From Nocardia camponoti (lineage in GTDB: Bacteria > Actinomycetota > Actinomycetes > Mycobacteriales > Mycobacteriaceae): a DNA stretch of 64,000 bases. Position 1 is the first letter of the stretch, and every line of letters starts with the position of its first letter. The position numbers and the translations under genes were made by a program. The notes beneath the pieces were generated by a model. The model saw only the letters and a program-made list of their open reading frames with translations. It was not told the origin of the DNA and searched no databases. Below are positions 1 through 11,476 of the stretch, in pieces. The DNA is taken from assembly GCF_014646135.1 (NCBI RefSeq), contig NZ_BMMW01000002.1:310001-374000 (forward strand). The letters run 5' to 3'.

Positions 1-100
1 TACTCCATGCACTGACCTTGCTACTGATCAGTACTCCCGGATACCTTTCGCCCGAATTTTGTGCTTTCCGACAAACGAACACTTCACTTCGCGCGCGAAA

Positions 101-140
101 GACAAAACGACGGGCTCCGACACCAATGCCGGAACCCGTC
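101..140 (-). terminator. Rho-independent terminator of glyA
   Basis: Read on the minus strand, an 11-bp stem (130-140 with 109-119, one G-U pair) with a 10-nt loop is followed by GTTTTGTC. It lies 19 bp after the glyA stop codon and fits a factor-independent terminator. Bases 1-100 hold nothing I can identify. Confidence 0.7.
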
Positions 141-158
141 GCCGCGAGCTTTGAGCGG

Positions 159-1454
159 CTAGCCCAGCAGTCGCCAATCTTCGAGGCCCTGGTACAGCGG
201 AACGCTCTGCGCGAGGCGCGAAACCCGACCGCGCAGCGTCTCCACATCGGAAGTACCAGCGAGCGCGGCGGCGATGATGTCGGCGACCTCGGTGAATTCG
301 GCATCGCCGAAACCACGGGTCGCGAGCGCGGCAGTGCCGATACGCAGGCCGGAGGTGACCATCGGCGGGCGCGGGTCGAACGGCACCGCGTTGCGGTTGA
401 CGGTGATGCCAACCTCATGCAGCACGTCTTCGGCCTGCTGACCGTCGAGTTCGGAATTGCGCAGGTCGACGAGCACGAGGTGCACGTCGGTGCCGCCGGT
501 GAGCACCGAAACGCCCTTACCCTGCACGTCAGCACCGGTGAGACGCTCAGCGAGGATGCGCGCGCCCGACAGCGTGCGGGCCTGACGGTCCTTGAACTCA
601 TCCGTCGCGGCGATCTTGAACGCGGCAGCCTTGGCGGCGATCACGTGCATGAGCGGGCCGCCCTGCTGACCGGGGAAAACCGCCGAGTTGAGCTTCTTCG
701 CGAACTCCTGCTTGGCCAGGATCAGGCCGGAGCGCGGGCCACCGAGAGTCTTGTGCACGGTCGAAGAGACAACGTCGGCGTACGGCACCGGCGACGGGTG
801 CAGGCCAGCGGCAACAAGGCCGGCGAAGTGGGCCATGTCGACCCACAGGTAAGCGCCGACCTCGTCAGCGATCTCGCGGAAGCGCGCGAAGTCCTGGTGA
901 CGCGGGTAGGCCGACCAACCAGCGACGATCACCTTCGGCTTGGCCTTGAGCGCGATGTCGCGCACCTCGTCCATGTCGATGCGGTGGTCTTCCTTCGACA
1001 CCCCGTAGGAGTGCACGTCATACAGCTTGCCCGAGAAGTTCAAGCGCATGCCGTGGGTGAGGTGACCACCGTGGGCAAGGTCGAGGCCGAGCAGCGTCTC
1101 GCCCGGGTTCATCAGCGCCATCAGCACAGCGGCGTTGGCTTGCGCGCCCGAGTGCGGCTGAACGTTGGCGAATTCCGCGCCGAACAGCTCCTTCGCGCGG
1201 TCGCGAGCAAGCGTCTCGACCACGTCGACAGCTTCGCAACCACCGTAGTAGCGACGGCCCGGGTAGCCCTCGGCGTACTTGTTGGTAAGCACGCTGCCCT
1301 GGGCCTGCAGGACCGCGCGCGGCACGAAGTTCTCCGAAGCGATCATCTCGAGGGTGTCGCGTTCGCGGGCGAGTTCGCCCGCCATCGCGGCGGCCAACTC
1401 GGGATCGAGCTCACCGAGAGACTGGGTATTCACCGAAGCGGTCGTCTGCGTCAC
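159..1454 (-). CDS. glyA: Serine hydroxymethyltransferase
   Basis: Cytosolic PLP enzyme that interconverts serine and glycine and loads one-carbon units on tetrahydrofolate. It is 431 aa, the usual family length. The PLP-lysine motif [11 protein letters not shown] is near residue 235, and the N-terminal LEMIASENF and [13 protein letters not shown] blocks are intact. I chose the GTG at 1454 because the longer frame adds an unconserved 18-residue tail and because a TAGACT box ends exactly 7 nt before this GTG, indicating a leaderless transcript. A terminator follows. In M. tuberculosis the orthologue (glyA1, Rv1093) also lies beside coaA. Confidence 0.96.
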   Translation of the reverse strand: MTQTTASVNTQSLGELDPELAAAMAGELARERDTLEMIASENFVPRAVLQAQGSVLTNKYAEGYPGRRYYGGCEAVDVVETLARDRAKELFGAEFANVQPHSGAQANAAVLMALMNPGETLLGLDLAHGGHLTHGMRLNFSGKLYDVHSYGVSKEDHRIDMDEVRDIALKAKPKVIVAGWSAYPRHQDFARFREIADEVGAYLWVDMAHFAGLVAAGLHPSPVPYADVVSSTVHKTLGGPRSGLILAKQEFAKKLNSAVFPGQQGGPLMHVIAAKAAAFKIAATDEFKDRQARTLSGARILAERLTGADVQGKGVSVLTGGTDVHLVLVDLRNSELDGQQAEDVLHEVGITVNRNAVPFDPRPPMVTSGLRIGTAALATRGFGDAEFTEVADIIAAALAGTSDVETLRGRVSRLAQSVPLYQGLEDWRLLG

Positions 1455-1538
1455 GACGCTCAGTCTATTGGGCACGAAACCGCTACTGTGCGGGGGGCTC
1501 AGCGCCAATTACCGCAGCTGAGGTAACACCGCAGCGGA

Positions 1539-1552
1539 TGTGAGCGATCACA
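1539..1552. promoter_or_regulatory. Short palindrome upstream of the orphan peptide gene
   Basis: TGTGA-N4-TCACA lies between the divergent starts of glyA (1454) and the small peptide gene (1595). The half-sites match the CRP consensus, but the spacer is 4 nt instead of 6, so a canonical CRP site is unlikely. It may bind another dimeric regulator. The role is inferred only from position. Confidence 0.25.
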
Positions 1553-1594
1553 CACTTGATTTCGCTTTTATCCGCTATTCGAGGAGGACCGATC

Positions 1595-1708
1595 ATGCCC
1601 GTCACCCCAGTAGTCGCGCCGTCGAACCCGATCGAAGCGTTGCTGTTGCAGCTGAACTACTGGCTGTGCAACCTATTCAACCCGGGCGGCTGCGCCATCA
1701 TCATGTGA
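1595..1708 (+). CDS. 37-residue orphan peptide
   Basis: A complete small gene that is not recognised. GAGGAGG at 1581-1587 lies 7 nt before the ATG, one of the strongest ribosome-binding sites in the window. The peptide starts MPVTPVVAPSNPIEALL, has an amphipathic or hydrophobic centre with YWLCNLF, and ends NPGGCAIIM. It has two cysteines and no charged residues apart from one Glu. There is no processing enzyme beside it. It could be a membrane-active small protein or a precursor or signalling peptide; nothing here decides between them. A 12-bp gap separates it from the convergent DUF885 gene. Confidence 0.6.
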   Translation: MPVTPVVAPSNPIEALLLQLNYWLCNLFNPGGCAIIM

Positions 1709-1719
1709 ATTAGGAAGTG

Positions 1720-2913
1720 TCACAACAACTTACGTAGCGCACCTGGCGTCAGCGGCTCGTCGAGCAAGCGGCCAAAACGGTCGATGCGCTCGCCGTCGTC
1801 GGCTGCCTTGTCGAGCCAGCCACCAAGCAGGCGATAACCCTCGACGTAGGTGCTGATGTAGGCCCGCCACAGTGGTGACGAAAGAAAGCGCAGCGACTGA
1901 CGCGCGCGTTCCGGCGTCGCCAGGCTCCACCGCTGCAAAAACGCCGCGACCTCGTCTTCGGTGCGATGCTGGTCGTGCAGCAGCAGCGCCGCGTCTTGGC
2001 GCACACTCAACAACTGCGCCGAAGCAGCGGCGAAGCGTTCGGCGCGTTCGCCGTCGAAGCGCAACCCGAGATCGGCGTAGATCTCCTGCGCCCACGTGCC
2101 CCAGCCTGGCCCGATGATCGACGAAAGTGCGAGGTCAGCGAGCCCTTCGGCCATGAGGCACTGCGGGGTGTTCACCAAAAACAGTGTCTGCTCGGCCTCG
2201 CCCGCGGCGACCAGCCCAGCCTCTTTTCGGCAGTGCTCGGTGTGATGGCCCGGGTATGACTCGTGCGCGATCAGCGACGGCAAATGCGCCATGTGCTGCT
2301 TGAGGTCGGAATTGATCGCCACCCGCGACTCGAAATTGCCAAGGTAGTAGTTGAACCCCGACCACGGCTTGTCGCCAACCACCTCATAGGTGACGTGTTC
2401 GTGGTCCGGCAGCGGGTAGCGGTCGCGCACCCGTTCACGCAGCGCGCTGGAAAACGCATCGACAGCGGCCTGCAGCTTCTCCGGCGGGATCTCGTCGGCC
2501 TTGCGGTAAGCGACGACGCGCTCGGCCAGCGGACCTGAACCGCCAAGCACCTCGTCCATTTTGCGATGCGCATCGGCGTAGTCGTCGGGGTTTCCGGGGG
2601 CGATGTCGACGTCGAAATAGGCGCGGACCTCGTCGATGAAGCCGATTTCCTCGCCAGCGAACTTGCGCGCCGAGCACTCCATCGCTACCAAATGGGCGTC
2701 AAGGAACTCCGTGCGGCGCGGCGAAAGGCCCGCGCTCGGGAGGTCAGCGCGCAGACTCGCCGCACGACTCGCCAACAGCTTCGGATCGGGTTTCGGGGCG
2801 CTCTCTACTTCGCGCCGCAGTTGCGGGTCGCCGGTGTAGGCGTCGACAAAACCCTCTTCGAGCCGGTCGAAAGCTAGTCCGAGCCGCAGGTATTCCGAGA
2901 CCAGTGCATGCAC
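1720..2913 (-). CDS. DUF885-family zinc metallopeptidase-like protein
   Basis: A 397-aa protein with the HESYPGHH motif typical of DUF885 (a gluzincin-like HExxPGHH) near residue 217 and a downstream MAEGLADLA that can supply the third zinc ligand. There is no signal peptide, so it is probably cytosolic. Substrate is unknown; the family is related to carboxypeptidases and oligopeptidases. The GTG start at 2913 is preceded by TAATCT and a 6-nt gap, so the mRNA is predicted to be leaderless. It is divergent from coaA. Confidence 0.8.
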   Translation of the reverse strand: MHALVSEYLRLGLAFDRLEEGFVDAYTGDPQLRREVESAPKPDPKLLASRAASLRADLPSAGLSPRRTEFLDAHLVAMECSARKFAGEEIGFIDEVRAYFDVDIAPGNPDDYADAHRKMDEVLGGSGPLAERVVAYRKADEIPPEKLQAAVDAFSSALRERVRDRYPLPDHEHVTYEVVGDKPWSGFNYYLGNFESRVAINSDLKQHMAHLPSLIAHESYPGHHTEHCRKEAGLVAAGEAEQTLFLVNTPQCLMAEGLADLALSSIIGPGWGTWAQEIYADLGLRFDGERAERFAAASAQLLSVRQDAALLLHDQHRTEDEVAAFLQRWSLATPERARQSLRFLSSPLWRAYISTYVEGYRLLGGWLDKAADDGERIDRFGRLLDEPLTPGALRKLL

Positions 2914-3076
2914 CCGGCCAGATTAGCCGCATGCGTGAGCGCACGGGAGCCGATCTTTGTTACCGACCAGTAGGCAAACCCCCCATTGCGCGCGGATGGC
3001 CGATACGGAGCACAATCTCGCTATGCGGTCAGAGTTGCAGAGCTGTAGGTGTCGCCCCGGACGAGGTGTCGAGTAA

Positions 3077-4009
3077 GTGGCACGGGTTAGCGAACCCAGC
3101 CCGTATGTGGAGTTCGACCGCAAGCAGTGGCGCACCCTGCGTAAGTCGACGCCACTGGTGCTGACCGAGGAGGAACTCACCGGCCTGCGTGGCCTTGGCG
3201 AGCAGATCGACCTGGAAGAAGTGGCCGAGGTTTATCTGCCACTTGCCCGGTTGATCCACCTCCAGGTAGCCGCCCGCCAGCGACTGTTCGCCGCGACCGC
3301 CACCTTCCTCGGCGAGAAGCACCCCGACAAGCAAGTGCCGTTCGTGATTGGCGTCGCGGGCAGTGTGGCGGTTGGCAAGTCGACAACCGCGCGCGTGCTG
3401 CAGGCACTACTTGCCCGCTGGGACCATCACCCCCGCGTCGACCTGATCACCACCGACGGATTCCTTTATCCCACAGCGGAATTGACGCGACGCGGCATCA
3501 TGCACCGCAAGGGGTTCCCCGAGAGCTACGATCGCCGCAAGCTGCTGCGCTTCGTGACCGAGGTGAAATCGGGTGCGCCTGAAGTGTGCGCGCCGGTTTA
3601 TTCACATATCTCCTATGACATCGTGCCCGACGCCAAACACTGCGTGAACCAGCCCGACATTCTCATCGTTGAGGGATTGAACGTGCTGCAGACTGGTCCG
3701 CGCCTGATGGTTTCGGATCTGTTCGACTTCTCCATCTACGTCGACGCCCGGATCGAAGACATCGAAAACTGGTACGTGCAGCGCTTTTTGGCGCTACGCA
3801 AGACCGGCTTCGCCGACCCGGACGCGCACTTCCACCACTACTCGGGCTTTTCCGATCAGCAGGCCACCGAGGCGGCCCGCGACATCTGGAACTCGACCAA
3901 CCGGCCGAACCTGGTGGAAAACATCCTGCCGACGCGACCACGCGCGACCTTGGTGTTGCGCAAGGATTCCGACCACACCATCAACCGGCTGCGCCTGCGC
4001 AAGCTTTAA
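3077..4009 (+). CDS. coaA: Type I pantothenate kinase
   Basis: Catalyses ATP-dependent phosphorylation of pantothenate, the first step of coenzyme A synthesis, in the cytosol. It is 310 aa with the P-loop GSVAVGKS at about residues 95-102 and the family segments [17 protein letters not shown] and the dimer-region [13 protein letters not shown]. The GTG start follows GAGG at 3063-3066. Family members are feedback-inhibited by CoA. Its last bases overlap the convergent lipoprotein gene by 4 bp. Confidence 0.96.
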   Translation: MARVSEPSPYVEFDRKQWRTLRKSTPLVLTEEELTGLRGLGEQIDLEEVAEVYLPLARLIHLQVAARQRLFAATATFLGEKHPDKQVPFVIGVAGSVAVGKSTTARVLQALLARWDHHPRVDLITTDGFLYPTAELTRRGIMHRKGFPESYDRRKLLRFVTEVKSGAPEVCAPVYSHISYDIVPDAKHCVNQPDILIVEGLNVLQTGPRLMVSDLFDFSIYVDARIEDIENWYVQRFLALRKTGFADPDAHFHHYSGFSDQQATEAARDIWNSTNRPNLVENILPTRPRATLVLRKDSDHTINRLRLRKL

Positions 4010-5103
4010 GCCCCCGCAGGCGACCCTAGCGAGACCACCGCTTGAGCGAGTTCGGTTCGGGTGCCATCGCGTTCGATGTAGAGCACTCCCGTTGGGGTGG
4101 AACGTATTTCGGTTGGTTCGCCAGCGACCACTTCGGCGACTGATTCCTGCCCGCGCGCGAGTCGGTCGACAACGGGTTGTTCGCCAACCGGTGCCCAGCC
4201 CTGGGCGGCGAAGCGTAGCCGGTCGACCTGGGCGGGCGAGTTCGTCGCATCGGCCCATTTGCGGGTGGACACGGTGATGTTGCCGTCGGCGCCCCAGCGC
4301 GGACGGTACGCGGCTGAGCATTCGCCGGGCAGTGCGGGCAAGGAGGCGACCTCGTTGGTTTCGGTGTCGATAGTCGCGACATGGCCGGTGCCGCAGGAGG
4401 CGCTACGTGCCGTGATGCCAGCCAAAACGAAGGTGTGCCCGTCGGGACCAGCGGCGGCGGCTAGTTGCGCGTCGATGCCCGGTACGCGGCCGAGCGGAAG
4501 CACCGCGTCGGGGCCGATCGCGTACAAATGGCTTTTCTCCCACCACAATCCACGCGACTCGACGCGGGCGAGTAGCAGCGAACGGTCATTCGCCGCGACA
4601 AGCCGCGCGCCGTCGAAGGCACCGCCGGTGAGCGGGCTGGGTGACGCGGGCAGCTCGATTTCGCGGTCGACCACGGGCGGGGTGGTGCCCGCAAGGTCGA
4701 AGGTCATGATTTGGCCCGGTTCGCGCCACCAAGCGAGCACCGAGTCGCGTAGCGCGACCGCATCGGCGCAACCACATCCGATGCGCGAGACAGCTCCGTC
4801 GCGAACCCCAATGGAGACAAGGGTTTTCGATGCGCCTTCCACCGAGAACGCGAATTGACCGTCGCGAGTAAACGTGACCGGTGCTGGCGAATACCCGAAA
4901 CCGCCTGCGGCACGGAAGGTTTCGCTGCCTCGCACGAGCACCAGCTCGTTTTCCGTGCGATACCCAAACACTGGACCCGCTGCCGCTTGCGTACTGCTCG
5001 GCGGCGTGATTCGAGGCGGCGCTGGCTTATCGACCCCACACCCGACGATCGTCGCGACGACAGCACCCAACGCGAGCACCAAGACAGCGCATTTCCGAAC
5101 CAC
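4006..5103 (-). CDS. Lipoprotein with a TolB-like beta-propeller character
   Basis: A predicted membrane-anchored lipoprotein of 365 aa. A short charged N-terminus (VRK) and a hydrophobic stretch lead to the lipobox TIVGC. The mature part begins with a Pro/Thr-rich linker and continues with repeated short beta-strand segments with Gly-Asp turns that suggest a propeller; no catalytic motif is visible. I chose the GTG at 5103 because GGGAG lies 5 nt upstream. An in-frame ATG at 5130 is an alternative. The longer open frame upstream to 5778 is a shadow of the prenyl synthase gene. Confidence 0.75.
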   Translation of the reverse strand: MVRKCAVLVLALGAVVATIVGCGVDKPAPPRITPPSSTQAAAGPVFGYRTENELVLVRGSETFRAAGGFGYSPAPVTFTRDGQFAFSVEGASKTLVSIGVRDGAVSRIGCGCADAVALRDSVLAWWREPGQIMTFDLAGTTPPVVDREIELPASPSPLTGGAFDGARLVAANDRSLLLARVESRGLWWEKSHLYAIGPDAVLPLGRVPGIDAQLAAAAGPDGHTFVLAGITARSASCGTGHVATIDTETNEVASLPALPGECSAAYRPRWGADGNITVSTRKWADATNSPAQVDRLRFAAQGWAPVGEQPVVDRLARGQESVAEVVAGEPTEIRSTPTGVLYIERDGTRTELAQAVVSLGSPAGA

Positions 5104-5194
5104 CGAAACTCCCACCGCGCACCCCTGCATGTGTAGTCGAGCTGGCTGTTGTGTCGATGTGCGGGAGCTTAGCCGCAGGGTCCGACAAGTTCGT

Positions 5195-5983
5195 TCAGAC
5201 GCCAAACCGGCGGTGCCGTGCGGCGAAATCACGCAGTGCGCGCAGGAAGTCGACGCGCCGGAACTCCGGCCAATATGCCTCGGTGAACCAAATCTCGGAA
5301 TAGGCGCTCTGCCACAACAGGAAGCCCGAAAGTCGTTGTTCCCCAGAGGTTCTGATGACAAGGTCGGGATCGGGCTGACCCGAGGTGTAGAGGTGCTGAC
5401 CGATCGCGTCAACGGTGATCGCCTGCACCAGATCTTCGCCCGACTCCCCCGCAGCGACTTCTTGACGCACCAGCGAACGCACCGCGTCGGCGATTTCCTG
5501 CCGACCGCCGTACCCGACAGCCACATTGACGTGCACGCCGTCGCGACCATCGGTGCGTTCGGCGGCAACGCGCAATCGCTTGGCGATGAGCTCCGGGAAG
5601 CCTTCGAGCGACCCGACGATGCGGACGCTCCAATTCTGTTCCGGTGCCGACAGTTCCTCGACAACGTCGGTGATGACTTCGAAGAGCGTTTCCAACTCTT
5701 CGGGGTCGCGCCGCAGGTTTTCGGTCGAGAGAAGGTAAACGGTGACCATCTCAACGCCAGCGTCAGCGCACCAACCAACTAGCTCGGCGATTTTGAGCGC
5801 GCCGACGCGATGTCCGTGACTCACATCGGTGAACCCGTTTTCACGCGCCCACCGGCGATTGCCATCACACATCACCGCGACATGTCGCGGGTGCTGCTTA
5901 CCGGCCAGCTGTCGCGACAGTCTGGACTCGTAGATGCGGTACGGCAAACCACGCACCCGACCCAGGAACTCCACGCCAAGCAC
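5195..5983 (-). CDS. Short-chain Z-isoprenyl diphosphate synthase
   Basis: A cis-prenyltransferase of 262 aa closely resembling M. tuberculosis Rv1086, which makes (2Z,6E)-farnesyl diphosphate, the precursor of decaprenyl phosphate used for cell-wall arabinogalactan. The UPP-synthase signature VMCDGNRRWA (catalytic Asp40), the HGHRVGALK segment and the C-terminal DLVIRTSGEQRLSGFLLW are intact. The start is a GTG. It is divergent from hemolysin III across a 20-bp palindrome. Product chain length cannot be read from sequence alone, so a longer-chain product remains possible. Confidence 0.92.
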   Translation of the reverse strand: MLGVEFLGRVRGLPYRIYESRLSRQLAGKQHPRHVAVMCDGNRRWARENGFTDVSHGHRVGALKIAELVGWCADAGVEMVTVYLLSTENLRRDPEELETLFEVITDVVEELSAPEQNWSVRIVGSLEGFPELIAKRLRVAAERTDGRDGVHVNVAVGYGGRQEIADAVRSLVRQEVAAGESGEDLVQAITVDAIGQHLYTSGQPDPDLVIRTSGEQRLSGFLLWQSAYSEIWFTEAYWPEFRRVDFLRALRDFAARHRRFGV

Positions 5984-6096
5984 CTTACGCGCGGATGTGA
6001 GCTGACTCCGACCGCCCAGCTAATTCACCGCCTCCGCCTCGTGCGATAGCCAGCTTTGCGGCGGCCAGCCATACCGATGCCGTATCGTTAGACGCA

Positions 6097-6116
6097 AACC
6101 TACGGTACCGTAGGTT
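6097..6116. promoter_or_regulatory. Perfect 20-bp palindrome, putative operator
   Basis: AACCTACGGT and its exact reverse complement sit head to head with no spacer, between the divergent Z-prenyl synthase (start 5983) and hemolysin III (start 6135) genes. It is 19 bp before the hemolysin III start. The size and symmetry are typical of TetR-family operators. The regulator is not encoded in the window. Confidence 0.65.
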
Positions 6117-6134
6117 ACTGGTCGGGAGGTTTCG

Positions 6135-6800
6135 GTGGAGGCAGTACTCGCGGTATCGGAGCTGGTTGGCAAACCGCGTTTTCGCGGGTGGATTCACACC
6201 TGGGCGGTGGGGATCGCGGCGATCGCTGTCGCGGTGCTCGTCGCGGTGAGCTTCACGGTTTCGGCGCGCGCCGGGTGGGCGACGCTCGTCTACGGGGTGA
6301 GTATCTGCGCGTTGTTCGGCGTCAGCGCGATTTATCACCGCATTACCTGGCAAAGCGTCGCGACGCGCGTGCGGATGAAACGCGCTGACCATTCGATGAT
6401 CTTCGCCTTCATCGCGGGCAGTTACACGCCGTTCGCGCTACTTGGGCTTCCCGGGAAAACGGGTGTCACGCTGCTGGTTGTCGTGTGGATCGGGGCGCTA
6501 GCCGGGATCGCATTGAAGGTGCTGTGGCCGACCGCGCCGCGCTGGGTCGGGGTGCCGCTATATCTGCTGCTCGGGTGGGCGATCGTGCCGGTCGCGGCGT
6601 CACTGCTGCACAACGTCGGCGTTGTACCGATGGTGCTGCTCGCCATCGGCGGCGTGATCTACAGCGTCGGGGCCGTCCTCTATGCGACCAAATGGCCGAA
6701 TCCCTGGACCGACTTCGGGCATCACGAGTTCTTCCACGCCGCCACCGTTGTCGCCGCGCTGTGCCATTACGTCGCGATCTGGCTCGTTGTGCTCGGCTGA
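6135..6800 (+). CDS. Hemolysin III / PAQR-family membrane protein
   Basis: A 221-aa integral membrane protein with seven predicted helices and the PAQR signatures: [17 protein letters not shown] near the second helix, a central [18 protein letters not shown], and [17 protein letters not shown] near the C-terminus, where His residues form the metal site of the superfamily. It is the counterpart of Rv1085c. The GTG start has GGGAGG upstream. Despite the family name, a haemolytic role is doubtful; PAQR proteins are linked to membrane lipid homeostasis. Confidence 0.9.
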   Translation: MEAVLAVSELVGKPRFRGWIHTWAVGIAAIAVAVLVAVSFTVSARAGWATLVYGVSICALFGVSAIYHRITWQSVATRVRMKRADHSMIFAFIAGSYTPFALLGLPGKTGVTLLVVVWIGALAGIALKVLWPTAPRWVGVPLYLLLGWAIVPVAASLLHNVGVVPMVLLAIGGVIYSVGAVLYATKWPNPWTDFGHHEFFHAATVVAALCHYVAIWLVVLG

Positions 6801-6903
6801 CCGGCGCGGATCAGCGGAGTTGTCACCGTCGGCTCCTATGCTCGATAACCGTGTTCCCTGTCAGCGTCGACAACCCGCACCTCGCCTTCTGCGGTGAGGC
6901 GCG

Positions 6904-8394
6904 ATGACGCGGCTCATGCGCTGGGCGTTGAACTCCTACTTCGGGCTCGCGCTTGTTGTCATCGGCGCGAACGCGGTTGGGCTTCTCGCGATTTTCTTGA
7001 TCGCGTCGGCGGGCGGGGTGTTCAGTCAGCTCGGTGACAACTGGAACCACGCCGTTAAACTGATGCTGATCTACCCCGCTGTCGCGTTGACCGTCGGGGT
7101 CGCGATGGCGATCTACGACCGAAGACGCTATCTGCGCTGGCTCGACGATGGGCGCAAACCAACGCCGGTCGAAGCAACGCGAATGTTGCGGCTGCCTGCG
7201 GCGATCACGATACGTGCGGTGTTGCTGTGGATTCCCGGCGTGCTGCTCACCGTCTGGCTGGTCAACCACTACACCGATTACCACCACGTTTGGGTGCTCA
7301 CCGCTGGCTTCACGCTGGGCGGGCTGGAATCGGCGGCGACAATTTATCTGATCCTCGATCAGCTGGTCCGACCTGCGGTGCCGGTGCTTGTCGGGGTGCT
7401 CGGCCCGGTCGTGCATCCCACGTCGACGGTGTTGGTTCGCGTCGTCATGACCTGGGCGGTGTCGGCCGCGCTCCCAGGGTTGATCGTGATCGTCGTGTTG
7501 TCGGATGCCTCGATTCCCGCAAGCGACCGGGTTCGCGCCGCACTGCTGTTTTCAGTCATCGCGTTCCTTGTTGGCGCGCTCGCCACCTGGCTGCTCGCGC
7601 GGTCGGTCGCGTCGCCGATGCGCGCGATGTATCGGGCACTTGACCGCATTACCGTCGGGGAACTCGACGTGCGCGTGACGGTCGGGAGTACCAGCGAAAT
7701 CGGTCGGTTGCAGCATTCGGTCAACGAGCTGGCCGCCACGCTGCGCGAGCGGATGCGCACCGAGGATGTGTTCGGCAAGCACGTTGGCTCTGAGGTCGCC
7801 GAACGCGCGCTCGCTGGTACGACGGCACTCACCGGCGACGTGCGCGTTGTCTCGGCGCTGTTCGTTGACGTCACGGGCTCGGTCGCGCTGTCGGCGGAGA
7901 TGGAACCCGAGGAATTCGTGAGCAAGCTGAACCGGCTTCTCGCGATCGTCGTCGAAGCGACTGAAACCAACGGTGGGCTGGTGAACAAGTTCGCTGGCGA
8001 CGCCGCGCTGTGCATTTTCGGCGCACCGCTGGCACTCGAAGACAACGCGACCCCGGCGCTGCGCGCGGCCCGACAGATTCGCGACGACGTGGTGTCACAT
8101 GGCGAGCTCGACATCGGCATCGGCGTGGCGCGTGGTCACGTTTTCGCTGGCGACGTCGGTTCGGACACGCGCCTTGAGTTCACCGTGATTGGCGACGCGG
8201 TCAACGAGGCAGCGCGACTGACCGCCGTCGCGAAGAAGGTGCCGAGCCGAATCTTGGTGAGCGAGAGCGTTGTTCACGCGGCAGACCCGGAGGAACGCTC
8301 GCATTGGGTGCGCTACAAGGACCTGCGCCTGCGCGGTTTGGCTGGCCGGATTCGCACGTGGACAGACAAGCGGAAACCCGCCGAAGGTCATTAA
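6904..8394 (+). CDS. Membrane-bound class III adenylate/guanylate cyclase with HAMP domain
   Basis: A 496-aa protein: about six N-terminal membrane helices (residues 10-230), a HAMP linker (230-290) and a catalytic domain (310-465). Metal-binding Asp322 (FVDVTG) and Asp366 (KFAGDA), Lys362, Asp431, Asn434 and Arg438 (TVIGDAVNEAARL) are all present, so the enzyme should be active, most likely making cAMP. The architecture matches the M. tuberculosis Rv1318c-Rv1320c group. No receptor partner is adjacent. It is convergent with the DUF255 gene. Confidence 0.9.
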   Translation: MTRLMRWALNSYFGLALVVIGANAVGLLAIFLIASAGGVFSQLGDNWNHAVKLMLIYPAVALTVGVAMAIYDRRRYLRWLDDGRKPTPVEATRMLRLPAAITIRAVLLWIPGVLLTVWLVNHYTDYHHVWVLTAGFTLGGLESAATIYLILDQLVRPAVPVLVGVLGPVVHPTSTVLVRVVMTWAVSAALPGLIVIVVLSDASIPASDRVRAALLFSVIAFLVGALATWLLARSVASPMRAMYRALDRITVGELDVRVTVGSTSEIGRLQHSVNELAATLRERMRTEDVFGKHVGSEVAERALAGTTALTGDVRVVSALFVDVTGSVALSAEMEPEEFVSKLNRLLAIVVEATETNGGLVNKFAGDAALCIFGAPLALEDNATPALRAARQIRDDVVSHGELDIGIGVARGHVFAGDVGSDTRLEFTVIGDAVNEAARLTAVAKKVPSRILVSESVVHAADPEERSHWVRYKDLRLRGLAGRIRTWTDKRKPAEGH

Positions 8395-8421
8395 GCCTGC
8401 CCTGGCAACAGCGCCGTGCGG

Positions 8422-10464
<2,043 letters not shown>

Positions 10465-10635
10465 ACCTATCAACAGTAGTGCGCCACAACATGACGAGGT
10501 GGTGACCCGCAGACCTGCCCACCGCCCTGTGCGCGTTTCGGGCATGGACTTGAGTGAATCACGCATTGGAACGCTCACTCGGGCGCCTTAACGTTGGTCC
10601 TGCATCAATCGTTAGAGAAAGTCGGAGGCAAACCG

Positions 10636-11448
10636 GTGACTGTTCAGATCGGCGTATTTCTTCCCACATCCGGGCCGGATGTCGCTATGTCGGGAGCCGG
10701 TGACGTGCGGGCGAGCGCACGGGCAGCCGAAAGCTATGGGCTCGAATCTGTTTGGGCCACCGACCATCTCATCGCGAGCCAGCCCATGCTCGACAGCACG
10801 ATCGCGCTCGCTACCGCCGCGGCGGTGACCGACCAGCTACGCGTCGGATTTGGCGCGATGCTGCTTGCACTGCGGCCGGTCGCGTGGGCTGCCAAGGAAA
10901 TCGGCACCCTGCAACAGCTGTCGGGCGGGCGAGTGCTGCTGGGCGTAGGCACCGGCAACCCTGCCCACGGCGACATCGGCTGGCGGGCCGCGGGCGTGCC
11001 ATTCGCGGAGCGCGGGGCTCGCACCGATCGCTCGCTAGCCGTTTTGCCGGACCTGGTCGCTGGGAAGCCGACGACACTGGAAGATGGCCTTGAAGTGGCC
11101 CTGACACCGGGCGCGCCGGTTCCGCCCATTCTGATCGCGGGCAACAGTGCTCGGGCACGGCGGCGAGCTGCCGCCTACGGCGACGCGTGGATGCCGATCA
11201 ACCCGGGCATCGACAAGCTGCCCACCCTGGTTGGCGAGTTGCGCGACCTTGCCGAGCAGCACAACCGGCCGACGCCCGCGATCACCGTCGTCGCACCGGC
11301 GTTGTCCACCGATCCCCGACTGGCCGCCGATGAGCTAGCCGCGTACGAGGCTGCCGGGGTTGAGCGGGTTGTCCTTGCCCCGACAGGCCCGGATTGGCAG
11401 CGCGACTACGCGTTCGCCGCCGAAGTCCGCACCGCTTACGCGGCCTAA
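10636..11448 (+). CDS. Luciferase-like (LLM class) oxidoreductase
   Basis: A 270-aa TIM-barrel flavin or F420-dependent enzyme. The N-terminal IGVFLPTSG, VWATDHLI and GRVLLGVGTGNP segments are characteristic of the family. Substrate cannot be inferred. The GTG at 10636 is preferred over an upstream in-frame start at 10594 because GGAGG sits 8 nt before it and the beta-1 strand begins directly after it. It starts a co-directional group with the secreted hydrolase. Confidence 0.82.
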   Translation: MTVQIGVFLPTSGPDVAMSGAGDVRASARAAESYGLESVWATDHLIASQPMLDSTIALATAAAVTDQLRVGFGAMLLALRPVAWAAKEIGTLQQLSGGRVLLGVGTGNPAHGDIGWRAAGVPFAERGARTDRSLAVLPDLVAGKPTTLEDGLEVALTPGAPVPPILIAGNSARARRRAAAYGDAWMPINPGIDKLPTLVGELRDLAEQHNRPTPAITVVAPALSTDPRLAADELAAYEAAGVERVVLAPTGPDWQRDYAFAAEVRTAYAA

Positions 11449-11476
11449 TACCACCTACCGCAGAACGGATTCCGCC

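Noticed and set aside
18..1526. 502-aa plus-strand open frame
   Set aside because: It is antisense to glyA, whose motifs are complete; high-GC third positions keep the opposite frame open.
1539..1552. CRP binding site
   Set aside because: Half-sites fit but the spacer is 4 nt rather than 6; kept only as a palindrome.
4006..5778. 590-aa minus-strand open frame
   Set aside because: The first two-thirds of its extension are the Z-prenyl synthase gene read in another frame; the true lipoprotein begins at about 5103.
6135..6800. Haemolysin/virulence factor
   Set aside because: The family name is historical; PAQR-type features suggest membrane lipid homeostasis.
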